Below, one piece after another: positions 23,301 to 32,533 of a stretch of DNA of 64,000 nt. Position 1 is the first letter of the stretch. Every line of letters starts with the position of its first letter. The position numbers and the translations under genes were made by a program. The notes under the pieces are model-generated. The model had not been told where the DNA came from. It saw only the letters and a program-made list of their open reading frames with translations, and did not search any database. This stretch comes from Lentinula raphanica (lineage: Eukaryota; Basidiomycota; Agaricomycetes; Agaricales; Omphalotaceae), in contig JANVFP010000013.1 in the NCBI GenBank assembly GCA_027919835.1, positions 682,001-746,000 of the forward strand. Reading direction: 5' to 3'.

Positions 23301-24233
23301 ATGCATTACTTCAGTTCACTTTCCACGTCCATCATCGCGAACCCTTGCTTCCTCAGCATGATGGGTATGATTCTGTTGACGATCGCAAACGGAACCGTAG
23401 TGAGAGCAATGAACAACTGCCGTACAGTGCCGCACGGGTACTGTCACGATGATGCGCATCGTGAACTTGATAGGAAAGAGCAAGACATGGCACCGTATGG
23501 TATCCAACATGATGATGCAGTGTGTCACGATCTTGGGGAAGAGAACTCGAAAGGCATAGTATTGTATGGGAACCGACCTGTTGTTGCGCATATGGAAGGA
23601 CAGCCCATACGTAGGCCACCAGTAGATCAAGGTTTGTCCTCTCGCTTCCTTGTCAGTTGTTTTGCTAATCTACTCACCATAGTTGACCTGGAAAGGACGA
23701 TAAATGTGTGGATCTCGGATTTGGACCATGACACTAATCCTACAGATGCTTCCACGATTGTCTTTGGACATTGGGACGACCCGCGTTGTCGCATGTACAG
23801 AAGTCGGGATGGAAGCCAGGGCCCATTAAGGGCTATACAGTTCAATCGACCAGACCAGACACCACCTTCGCCGATACCTGATCCCCGACCCACCAACTTT
23901 GTCCTGGTCGCCGTTCTGCGGGCACCTGATGGCCTTGATGCACATCTCGGATTACTTCAGGCCAACATTCGTACGCTTGCTACGTTGACGCCTTCGAATT
24001 TCGACTTCATTGTCGCAAGCATTCGAGAGTCGTGGATGGCATATGGTCTCACCAGTTCTCCCATCCTCGTCCACCTTCTACACCATCAAGAGGTAGTTTA
24101 TATGATCGAGGGGCGCGTACTCTATATTCTACCCTCTCCCTATGATGGCTTTTGTAGGGTTCCTGTCATGATTTGGGGAAGACAGATGGGACGTCCATTA
24201 TCATTACCGCCTCAGGCTCCTGCACATCATTAG
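23301..24233 (+). CDS. Secreted protein of an unrecognised tandem family, copy 1
   Basis: I do not recognise the family. The 293-residue product starts MHYFSSLSTSIIANPCFLSM and continues into the hydrophobic MGMILLTIANGTVVRA, a likely signal peptide or anchor. A variable, charged middle part follows. The conserved C-terminal half contains TINVWISDLDHDTNPTDAST, a CRMYRS block, PIPDPRPTNFVLVAVLRAPD, and SNFDFIVASIRESWMAYGLT, ending in an alanine/proline/histidine tail. One intron (23632-23682, 51 nt) is inferred from the homologous intron in copy 2, where reading through hits a stop; here it is stop-free, so retention is possible. The leader has intron-like signals (donor GTATGT near 23049 and again near 23213). 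No cysteine pattern or catalytic signature stands out. Confidence 0.7.
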   Translation: MHYFSSLSTSIIANPCFLSMMGMILLTIANGTVVRAMNNCRTVPHGYCHDDAHRELDRKEQDMAPYGIQHDDAVCHDLGEENSKGIVLYGNRPVVAHMEGQPIRRPPVDQGLSSRFLVSCFANLLTIVDLERTINVWISDLDHDTNPTDASTIVFGHWDDPRCRMYRSRDGSQGPLRAIQFNRPDQTPPSPIPDPRPTNFVLVAVLRAPDGLDAHLGLLQANIRTLATLTPSNFDFIVASIRESWMAYGLTSSPILVHLLHHQEVVYMIEGRVLYILPSPYDGFCRVPVMIWGRQMGRPLSLPPQAPAHH

Positions 24234-25012
24234 ACTGTAACGCTCGAGTTCGTCATCATGCTGGCTCAAGCTCTCTTTCAATGTATCAATGCTTGTCATC
24301 TCGAACTCTGCGTGCCAGATGATGGATATCGATAGTCCCTTATCCTTTCGAGATCTATTCATCAACTTGCAAAGCCTTGGAAAGCTCATGTTTATTACCA
24401 CCACTACTCATTCCACCATCAAGTAATGACCTGCCACCGCTAATCGTGACAAATCCACCTTTGAGCCAATGGGAAACACATACATACCGGGTCTTTTCCA
24501 ATAGAGCTCGAACATCATCAGCAGATGGCTTGAGCGAATTCCACGACCGAGGCTGCGCTTGCTTTGAATTGCCTATAGATGCTGTGACTGAGGCATCTGG
24601 CAAGAGATAACAGGCTCCACTTAGGTTCGAGATCATTGCCCGGCGTTTTCCTGGTGCCCTAACGACTCAAGTGTGATACATATATGAGGAGGCGATTTCC
24701 TAATGATTTCAACAAACCCCTCAGCCTGTTGCTTGTAAGTCTCATTCTTGCGTTTTGATTCAAATCGTTTTATGTGTCTATCCTTCCTCACTGTCATGAC
24801 TCTTAGACCGCGAAAGACTGCTCGCTGTTCTTCAAGTTGCTATCAACGACGATCGTCGACTAGAAACCTATCATTCAAGAATCCTTTACCGACTTTGAGT
24901 CAGCCATTCACTCGACTTTTACTGGTATGTAGTAATGCAATCTGAAATGATTCTTGAAGCTGGTGTTCATCATCATTCTCTCTAGCGTTGCATTGGCCTC
25001 CTGAATTGCACT

Positions 25013-26293
25013 ATGCATTACTTCAATCCATTTTCCACGTCTATCATCACAAACCCTTGTCTCTTTAGCATGATATGTTTCATTCTGCTGATGATCGCAA
25101 ACGGAACAGCGGTAAGAGCCACGCTGGTGGACAACCACCGCATAATGCCGTATGGCTCCCCTCACGATCGTAATGAAGCTCATCGTGATCTCAAGAAAGG
25201 CTTGGAATTGGATGGGCACCGACCTCAGGTTGATATTGCGTATGAGGAAGAGAAGTATGTGCCTAAGCCCTCAGTACATAAGGGTTCGTCGTCTCGGTTC
25301 CTTGTTAGTCGTTTTGTTCCTTAACCCACCATAGATGGCCTGCCGAGAAGGACGATCAGTCTTTGGGTCTCAAATCTAGACCATAACTTGGACCCCACAG
25401 ATACCTCCACGTTGGCGTTGGCAGATTGGCGCGATTCATCTCGTTACTACCTATACAGAAGCCGACCTCGGGAGGGTCGCACATCGAGGGCTGTAGAGTC
25501 CAATTTACCAAATCGCAGACCGCCTGCGCCGATACCTGACCCTCAGCCCTCCAACTTTCAACTGGTCGCCATCTTGTGGGCACCTGACAACGAGCAACAT
25601 TTTAGAAGGCTTCAATCCAACATCCGTGCGATTGCCATCTTGACACCTTCAAATTTCGACTACATTGTCGCCACTATCAGATCCTCGTGGTTGGCTTATG
25701 GTTACACCAGTACGAGCGTGCTTTCCCATCTTCTACAATATCATGCGGAAACTCGTACGATCCCGGGAGTTCGACTTCATGTTCTACCCCCTCCCCCTGG
25801 TGGCACTGAAATAGTCTATGTTGGAACCGTAGGAACTTCAGGATGGCATCCTGGACCACCACCGTCGCCGCCTCCTCCATCTTCGCTACCTGCTTCATCA
25901 TCGCCTCCACCATTATCATTGCCTCCTCTATCTTTGTCACTGCCTTTATCACCACCGCCTCCTCCATCTTCACCGCCTCCTCCATTGTCACCGCTTCCTC
26001 CATTGTCACCGCCTCCTCCGTTGTCGCCACGTCCTCCATTGTCACCACATCGTCCGTTGTCACCATCTCCTCCATCATCACCACATCGTCCGTTGTCGCC
26101 GCCTCGTCCGTTGTCGCCACCTCGTCCGTTGTCACCACCTCGTCCGTTGTCGCCACATCGTCCGTTGTCACCACATCCACCGTTGTCACCACTTCCTCCA
26201 TTGTCACCCCCTCCTCCATTGTCACCCCCTCCTCCATTGTCACCATCTCCTCCATCATCATTGCCTCTTGAACATCATGATCAATCACTATAA
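25013..26293 (+). CDS. Secreted protein of the tandem family, copy 2, with a long proline-rich repeat tail
   Basis: The 409-residue product begins MHYFNPFSTSIITNPCLFSM plus a hydrophobic stretch ending ANGTAVRA. Exon 1 is 25013-25283 and exon 2 starts at 25335; the 51 nt intron contains a stop, so splicing is needed. The shared core is present (TISLWVSNLDHNLDPTDTST, YRSRP, PIPDPQPSNFQLVAILWAPD, SNFDYIVATIRSSWLAYGYT, LPPPPGG). After it comes about 145 residues of Pro/Ser/Leu with a six-residue period (PPLSPx, x often P, R, H or L), absent from copies 1 and 3. This looks like an extensin-type or mucin-like wall-facing stalk. The end LEHHDQSL resembles the PPEHH / PAHH ends of its sisters, so the repeat expanded just before the ancestral C-terminus. 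Confidence 0.7.
25846..26268 (+). repeat. 18-bp coding minisatellite in tandem copy 2
   Basis: The unit is close to CCTCCATTGTCACCGCCT, encoding six residues of type P-P-L-S-P-x. About 16-20 variable copies can be counted between 25915 and 26268, preceded by a looser Pro-rich start. The period is a multiple of three, so copy-number change lengthens or shortens the protein without breaking it. The antisense strand and a second sense frame are open through the array for the same reason. Confidence 0.85.
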
Positions 26294-26312
26294 TATGCCA
26301 GCTCAAGCTCAT

Positions 26313-26600
26313 TTTCAGTAGATTAGACACCATTGAACCATCCAGAAGTCCAGCATAGATCAATTACAAACTCAATTTCTTATTGGTGAATATTCTACCT
26401 TGAGAATAGCCTCGTATTTGATGTCCTAGGCTGTTATTGACACTGAGAATGCGCTTCCATCATATGACGTCCGTTGTACCTCCCTGTTGGCAGCACTTCC
26501 CTTCCGGACAAATGGCTGGGAACAATCCAGTGTGCCAAGTTTTGGAGTAAATTTTGAGGATGGACGAAAGAACATTCTTCGCATCCGATCATTACTATCA
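26313..26600 (-). pseudogene. Decayed fragment of the neighbouring proteasome gene RPT4
   Basis: The stretch 26313-26440 follows intact RPT4 at about 28305-28445 almost step by step (CATTGAA-CCATCC, AGCATAGATCA, ACCTTGA-AATAGCCTC). It then jumps to a match with 28650-28700 (TTCCATCATATGACGTCCGTTGTACCTCC against the RPT4 exon edge), and 26557-26600 resembles 28110-28155 (TTTTGAGG.TGGAC, TTCTTCGCATCCGA). The pieces are out of their original order, carry a deletion of about 200 bp and include indels, so nothing can be translated. It sits between tandem copies 2 and 3, on the same strand as RPT4. Confidence 0.75.
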
Positions 26601-27004
26601 GCTCGGATGCATGATGGATAATAGATGTCGATATCTGATCATCATCCGAGTTCATTTGAAAGGAACGCTCATGCTCATGATTATAATCACCACTGCGAAC
26701 AATCTTATTCCCACTCCGTCAAGTAGTAATAACCTGCCACCGCTCTGACCAACTCGCGACAAAGCCAACCATATTGTATGTCATTCCTGCCTTTGGATTC
26801 AAATTTTCTCTATGTGACTGACTTCTCATTCGAGATTCCGCGTTCTTTTCTTGCTAAGTACTATCACCTCAAACTTGCCATTCAAGAATCCAGTACCGAC
26901 TCAGCCAATCTTGATCACTGGTATGTAGTATGCAGGCTAAAACAACTCGAAGCTGGTGTTCATCATCATTTCTCTAGCCTTACATTGTTCACCCGGATTG
27001 CACT

Positions 27005-27871
27005 ATGCTTTACCTCGATTCACTTTCTGCGTCTATCATCACAAAACCTCGCCTCCTCAGTATGATGGGTATCATTCTGTTGGCAATCGCAAACGGAGCA
27101 GCAGTTAGAGCAATGGACGACCGTCATATAGTGCCATCGTATGGCTCAGCCCGTCACGATAACGATGCGCAGGGTGATCTTGAGAAAGGCGTGGTACCAT
27201 ATGGGCGCCGACACGATGATGCGCCTAGGGGAGAGCACGATGCATACGGATCGCCGATACCTGAATTTGAGGTCGTTTTGACTCGGTTCTTCAAAAAGAA
27301 TCCGAATTTTGTTGGCCCAGGAGGGACGATTGATGTTTGGGTCTCAGATCTGGACCATAACTTCAATCCCACAAAGGCATCCACGTTCGTCCTCGGAAAG
27401 TATAATGAGCCAGCCCATTGTCTCATGTACAGAAGTGACGTTTACTCCTACGGGCCTGACTCTGGCTTCCCATTCAGGGATGCAGAGCATAACTGGCCGA
27501 TTTCGACACCACCTTTGGCGATACCTGGCCCCCGGCCCTCCCATTTCGTCCAGGTAGCCATCTTGCGGGCACCTGAGAGCGTCGCAGATTTTAAACTCTT
27601 CCAGTCTAACATTTGTGCCCTCGCCTCCTACACTACTTCGAATCTTGACTTCATTGTCGCAAGTCTTAGGAACTCGTGGATGGCCTATGGTCAATCTGGT
27701 TCGGGCTACCTTTTCCATATTCTACGACATCAAGAGGAATTTCGTCCGTTCACTAGTGACACTCTCTATGTTCTACCCCCTCCCCCTAGTGGCATTCAGC
27801 TGGTTTTCACCCGAGAATGGAGAGATTTGGTGGGGCGTCGCTCATCGTTGGTGCCTCCTGAACATCATTAG
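27005..27871 (+). CDS. Secreted protein of the tandem family, copy 3
   Basis: A single open frame of 288 residues starts MLYLDSLSASIITKPRLLSM and runs into MGIILLAIANGAAVRA. The core is conserved: TIDVWVSDLDHNFNPTKAST, CLMYRSD, AIPGPRPSHFVQVAILRAPE, SNLDFIVASLRNSWMAYGQS, LYVLPPPPSG, end VPPEHH. At the place of the sister intron the DNA is still intron-like (GAG|GTCGTTTTGACTCGG, ending CCCAG). A splice there would be 49 nt and break the frame, so this intron has probably become coding. Its upstream flank lacks about 300 bp present in units 1 and 2, including the TATA region, so expression is doubtful. Function unknown. Confidence 0.65.
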   Translation: MLYLDSLSASIITKPRLLSMMGIILLAIANGAAVRAMDDRHIVPSYGSARHDNDAQGDLEKGVVPYGRRHDDAPRGEHDAYGSPIPEFEVVLTRFFKKNPNFVGPGGTIDVWVSDLDHNFNPTKASTFVLGKYNEPAHCLMYRSDVYSYGPDSGFPFRDAEHNWPISTPPLAIPGPRPSHFVQVAILRAPESVADFKLFQSNICALASYTTSNLDFIVASLRNSWMAYGQSGSGYLFHILRHQEEFRPFTSDTLYVLPPPPSGIQLVFTREWRDLVGRRSSLVPPEHH

Positions 27872-28061
27872 ATTGGCATTCGAGGTGATCACTAAGCTGG
27901 CTCGAAAGTCTGGTAGATGGGATGTATTTTGATTATGAATCACCGGTCATGAACGCCTCGCTTTTGCAGCAGTCTCCATTTTCCGACGCTTGGGCACACG
28001 ATCAATAAGGAAACGAGTGATGATTGAACATAATTCGTGATACACAAATCAAAATCTCTCT

Positions 28062-29657
28062 CTAAGCTGAATACTCCAGTTTCGCTTGATAAATGTGAAT
28101 ATCAGATAGGTTTTTGAGGGTGGACAAGAACATACTTTCATGCTTCTTCGCATCCGAAACTTTACGAGCCGACTTTGTCAAATCTTCCTGATTGATATAC
28201 TCCCTTTGGGTACGAGTGGGTATGAGAAATAGAGGCAGACTGTCTGTGACTCACCTATCATCACGAATCGCGCACATACCAGCTTCAGTGACAACGTTAC
28301 GCAAATCAGCACCATTGAAACCATCCGAAAGCTAGCATAGATCAGTAATAACTCCGACTTCACATTGACGAATAGACTACCTTGACAATAGCCTCATAAT
28401 CAATATCCTCCGCTTTGTTCACAGGCTGGCAATGAATCTTGAGAATTTCTAGTCGAGCTTGCTCATTGGGTAATGGTATTTCGATTTTTCGGTCCAGGCG
28501 TCCAGGACGGAGCAGTGCAGGGTCGAGGGTATCAGGACGATTGGTAGCCATGATCAGCTTTGTTCGACCTAGAGAATCGAACCCGTCCATTTGATTGAGG
28601 AGCTGGAGGTGTTGTTACTGAAGGAAAGTAGGGATTCAGAAAACGGGACGCACTTCCATTAACGTCCGTTGTATCTCCCGGTCAGCACTTGTACCCTCGG
28701 AGAACCGTCGACCCCCAATGGCATCAATCTCGTCCATGAATATTACACATGGCTCGTGTTCTCTTGCATATCCAAACATCTCGCGCACCACTCGCGCACT
28801 CTCTCCAATATATTTGTCTACGATTGCGGAAGAAACGACCTTGAGGAAGTTCGTTTGAAGGGTAGCAGCGACAGCTCGTGCGAGAAGGGTTTTGCCTGTT
28901 CCAGGAGGGCCGTATAATAATACACCTTTTGGAGGTTTGATTCCAACTCTTTGGAAGAGTTCTGGATTTAGTATGGGAAGTTCTATAATCTAAGATGAAA
29001 TGGTTATGGATATGAAATTTACTTCCGGAGGTGGACACTCACCTCACGTAACTCCCTGACTTGATCAGTCAGTCCACCGATACCTGCGAAAGATGCACCT
29101 CCTGGGTCTTCCAAGCTCATTTTGTACACAAGCGGGTCAACTTCTCGAGGTAATATTCGCATGACCGTCAACGTTGTCATGTCAAGAGAGACACGCGTCC
29201 CATTCTTGAGCTTGTCTGCAGGTAACGTCGGTCGATACGAGACAACATATCGAGGTCCCGATGAAGCCTTGACAATGACTACACGGCATATATAAGTGTT
29301 GATGATATCAGATTGTTCAAACATAACGCACATCGCTCATCGTCCAGCTGTTTCATAACCTCTCCTATTATTTGGCCAACAGACTGGACAGCCTTGATAT
29401 CTTCTTCCGTCTTCTCATACTCTCGTTCTAGATCCTTCAGTGAAAATCTCACTACAGAGTGTAAGCCACGGATCTTCACAACACAGGAGCTCAGCGCACA
29501 ATTCTTCAGGCTTTCACTACTTGTTTCATGGCTTCGTAGTTTCTGTTGTGTCTAATGAGTGGGAGTTGCAAGTAAGGCTGATGAGCATACTTCTCTGTAG
29601 CTCTTAAGAGCCTCTTTTCTACGTGTATCCATAGTGCCGAGTGATGTTGAAGCCATA
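28062..29657 (-). CDS. RPT4: 26S proteasome regulatory ATPase subunit Rpt4 (PSMC6)
   Basis: One of six AAA+ ATPases in the base of the 19S particle that unfold substrates for the 20S core. The start ATG at 29657 encodes [21 protein letters not shown] coiled-coil part ([20 protein letters not shown]) and an OB part ([18 protein letters not shown], then [13 protein letters not shown]) follow. Walker A is GPPGTGKT, Walker [14 protein letters not shown], and the second-region-of-homology arginines lie in [20 protein letters not shown]. The C-terminus reads [19 protein letters not shown], with the last junction AAGCATGAAA|CGAAACTG, close to the usual Rpt4 end. About seven introns. Its 3' end faces tandem copy 3 only 190 bp away, and pieces of it were copied into the array. 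Confidence 0.95.
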
Positions 29658-30127
29658 GTGGTACTGGACAAAAGAAGATTGAACGCGTCCGAAGGGTTAC
29701 GCGTCCCTACAATTTTGGCTAATCACTCTCACGATTCCAAGCTGAATATTTTAGGGGTTTTGAATGATCTATCGTCTTCTATCGTATGGGTTTCCTTATT
29801 ACCTGAGTATGCACGAAGCTTCAAACCACGTATATCTCGAGATTCGTGCTTATATATGTAGCCACAATCTTCAAACATTCAGTGATGTAGGCTAATCATG
29901 TAGCCAGCCTTCCGCGAGGATCGAATTGGGCACAGAATATCGGGCCGTTTCATATCACTCTTGCTTTGACCACCGCATCGTGGCGCGTCGAATATCTTTC
30001 CTCTTTGTCAATTATCAATACAACACATCCCTCAATTTGTTTTTCAATACTATGAACTATCGTATAATTACACGGCCGGAAACTGAATCCATTGAACAAA
30101 TTTCCCTACGAGGTTGGCGTTCAGAAA
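29658..30127. other. Intergenic, no gene seen
   Basis: This contains the RPT4 promoter (leftward) and the 3' end of the small secreted gene. Open frames are short and unrecognised. Confidence 0.55.
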
Positions 30128-30639
30128 TTAACAAAGAACCCTAACGGAAACTGTCACAAGTAGTGGTAGTGGAGATTATTTGTCATGAACTAATGCAACG
30201 AGACTATGTGAGCGTACCTGGGTCTCCAATGTTGAAGCAAAAACCGTTTTGTCCGACCAGGCTGCCGCTGCAAGCACTGTCATGAAGGAATCGTCAGTGA
30301 GCGCGATTAGACTGAAACCCGAACGACGAAATGTACACCTACGTTCCGGTAAAAACTTCGACTGTGAAGGATATCGTTACTCAGAGGTAAGTGCATGAGA
30401 CGAGGATGATTCTTACATTCGCATCCCTCGGGGTCGTTAATCACCTGCATGGCAACCGTATTGGGAGCAGCGAGTTGGCACACAGAACCTGTCCCAGAAA
30501 CAGTGGTTCCTCCGCCATTGCAGTTGTCGGGATCGCCTCCGGCAGTACTCTCGTACATGAAAATCTCCCAAGCGGAGGCCATGGAGAAAATACTAAGAGA
30601 TGCGAGAAGTGCAATGGGTTTGAAGATCATGGTGGTCAA
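30128..30639 (-). CDS. Small secreted protein with six cysteines
   Basis: Four exons join to about 107 residues. A signal peptide (MIFKPIALLASLSIFSMASA) precedes WEIFMYESTAGGDPDNCNGG, then TGSVCQLAAPNTVAMQVIND, EGCEFEVFTGTACSGSL, NGFCFNIGDP and the end VSVRVLC. The mature part has six cysteines, the last being the C-terminal residue. Introns near 30419-30360, 30340-30276 and 30216-30150 have GT and AG ends and keep frame. The start may be ATG at 30639 or the second ATG at 30630, which suits the signal peptide better. Proteins with this general layout are common in Agaricomycete secretomes and are often treated as effectors or surface proteins. No function can be assigned. Confidence 0.7.
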
Positions 30640-32533
30640 GCGTTTCGTATACTATGATCTCTTGTGAGAGTGATAGCTGAGAGGGCTCTAAGGAGGTTCC
30701 TAATCAACCTCAGAGGTTTACCTATGGCTTATATATGAAGGGAGAAGGTATAAATGCCAGATCAATGGAGGTAAAAAAAGGCCATGTTATGTGACTTGGA
30801 GATGACCGGACCTCTTCGAATATTCAAAGCTTGAAGGAGAAAGTGACATATGGCACTGAGATCATTAAGTTACATGACCTTTCGTTCAATATCCTTTGAA
30901 GAATTCTCTGAGGTGCTAGGCTCGAGCCTCGAATGCATAACAACTCGTACAAGTCTTTAGCCTTGTAGTAGAGCCTCATATTTTGTCCAGCAGGATGTTC
31001 CATGCTCAATGGCAGGCTCAAGCCACTCCAGCATGAAGGCAAAGTGTCCGCTTAGGTCTATTTCGTGCTCGGGTGCAACATATTCTTCACTCGGCAGGTC
31101 GTATTTTCCGAGACTTCATTGAACGATTGACTGTCAGTTCATTGACTCGACTCGGTGCAGCAGGACAAGTATCTAGCCCTCAGGGGAACTGTATTGAGAG
31201 TCTTCATTGCCTGGCGAGCAAATTTGCGTTTCTTGGCATATTCTCTGAAGAAGACGATAGGGGATTAGTGTAAAATAACTTATAAGGCCATGTGTCACAG
31301 GATGGGGTACATAGTATGCAAAATTCCTGAAGATACTCACCGAGCTAGGCTTCGGAGTTTTATGCCGCTGTCGAGGTATTATTCTTCCAAAATCTTGAGA
31401 CCTTCAATCTAAACGGTACCGCGACGGCATCCCCAGTGATGAATAATAATTAGACAAAGAGGCACAGAAACACTCTCGAATACCAGAACATTAGCCTAAG
31501 TTCTCGGGACTGCTATCAGAGCGTCATTGAGGCCCAAAGAGCAGTTCAGAAGTCATACAAAGATGCGCTCTCTGGGACGGGCTGATCTGGGCTGATTCAG
31601 TAACAATGACACCGTCCTTCACCGTCTTGTAGGCCACATGGATGGTCCCGTTCCTGAGGCTCCTTCCCTATCCCCTAGACTGCCTTCTATTGATTCTTAC
31701 CCCGTTGTGCGTAGTAGCGCTTCGTAAGTTAGAAATGACTACTTGAAATTCTGTACCCCAGAAAGAAGTGGGCCTTCTGTAGATCTTTTTCCGGGCATAG
31801 TGTTTCCGGGATCGTCATCCAGACCTTGCCACGGTGACACTGGGACAGACGAAGACCACGCAAATGTCAATACCTGCTATGTGACTCGTTTTCGACAATT
31901 GAACCAGAGGGAAAAGTTCTTAGTTAACGGAACAAAAATCCAAGAGAAAAATTGTACTTACTTACATTTACCCCTTTCGCAGTTTCTACTGCATTTCCCG
32001 TGACTGTTTTTGAAACACGTTCGTGAAGAGGCGATAGAATGAAGAAGGTTGAATGAGATGAAATAAAAGAATCGACACCATCGACTTTGAACGAATCGAC
32101 GCGTTTGAACTTCGCGCGCAAACCACTACAAGACGCCAGGTCTGAGATCTGAGGGCGTAAGTACTTAGCTGTAGAGAGATAACAAAAGCTCAAACTTCAT
32201 GAGAACTCTACTAGTTGGCTTGGGGGACGCAGATAGTGTTGTGCGCACAGGTCGAATTGAACGGCCGAATGGCAGAACACTGAATATAGGAAACAAGAAT
32301 TTGCGCACGCGGCATTTTCTTCATGTCTCGCTCTGGGTCCTTCGGTTATTCGTGCTCTTGACGCGGCGAATAATAGCGGTCCCGAAGAACACTCTTTGTG
32401 TGAATGGAACCGAAGCCATAAAATCCATGAACATCGATTTCCAGTCAAACTAGCCCGAACCCATATGCTACACACATATACTAGTAGGAATCACGATACT
32501 TCAGGCCTGCTAAGTACGATTATCCATACCACA
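30640..32533. other. Long intergenic stretch, nothing recognised
   Basis: About 1.9 kb without a gene I can support. A TATATATGAAGG-like box near 30730 fits the promoter of the six-cysteine gene. Short open frames at 31073-31273, 31743-32003 and 32199-32453 have no family resemblance or splice partners. Confidence 0.5.

Larger units (their letters stand above)
22690..27930 (+). repeat. Three tandem gene-bearing repeat units (secreted protein family)
   Basis: The units lie at about 22690-24370, 24370-26700 and 26700-27930. Each contains a related 5' flank (for example GACAAATCCA followed by a GAGCTCG..CATCA and TGGCTTGAGC block in units 1 and 2), a related leader with intron-like signals, a related coding region and a related 3' flank (CTGGCTC near the stop). 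Coding and non-coding parts are both shared, so the array arose by DNA duplication, not retrotransposition. Unit 3 has lost about 300 bp of 5' flank. Unit 2 has gained an insertion of RPT4-derived sequence and a coding minisatellite. Confidence 0.8.

Noticed and set aside
25846..26268. CRISPR-like array
   Set aside because: Repeats are contiguous 18-bp coding units without spacers, in a eukaryotic genome.
25843..26271. Plus-strand frame of Ser/Thr/Val/Ile repeats (142 codons)
   Set aside because: A shifted reading of the same minisatellite. The frame continuous with the conserved core is the PPLSPx one.
25677..26363. Long minus-strand frame (228 codons, MEEMVTMEEG-type repeats)
   Set aside because: It is the mirror of the proline-rich minisatellite of copy 2 and shows no family sequence; an 18-bp period keeps all frames open.
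22690..27930. The tandem units as a transposon
   Set aside because: No terminal repeats, target duplications or transposase/integrase motifs; units are in direct tandem and keep introns.
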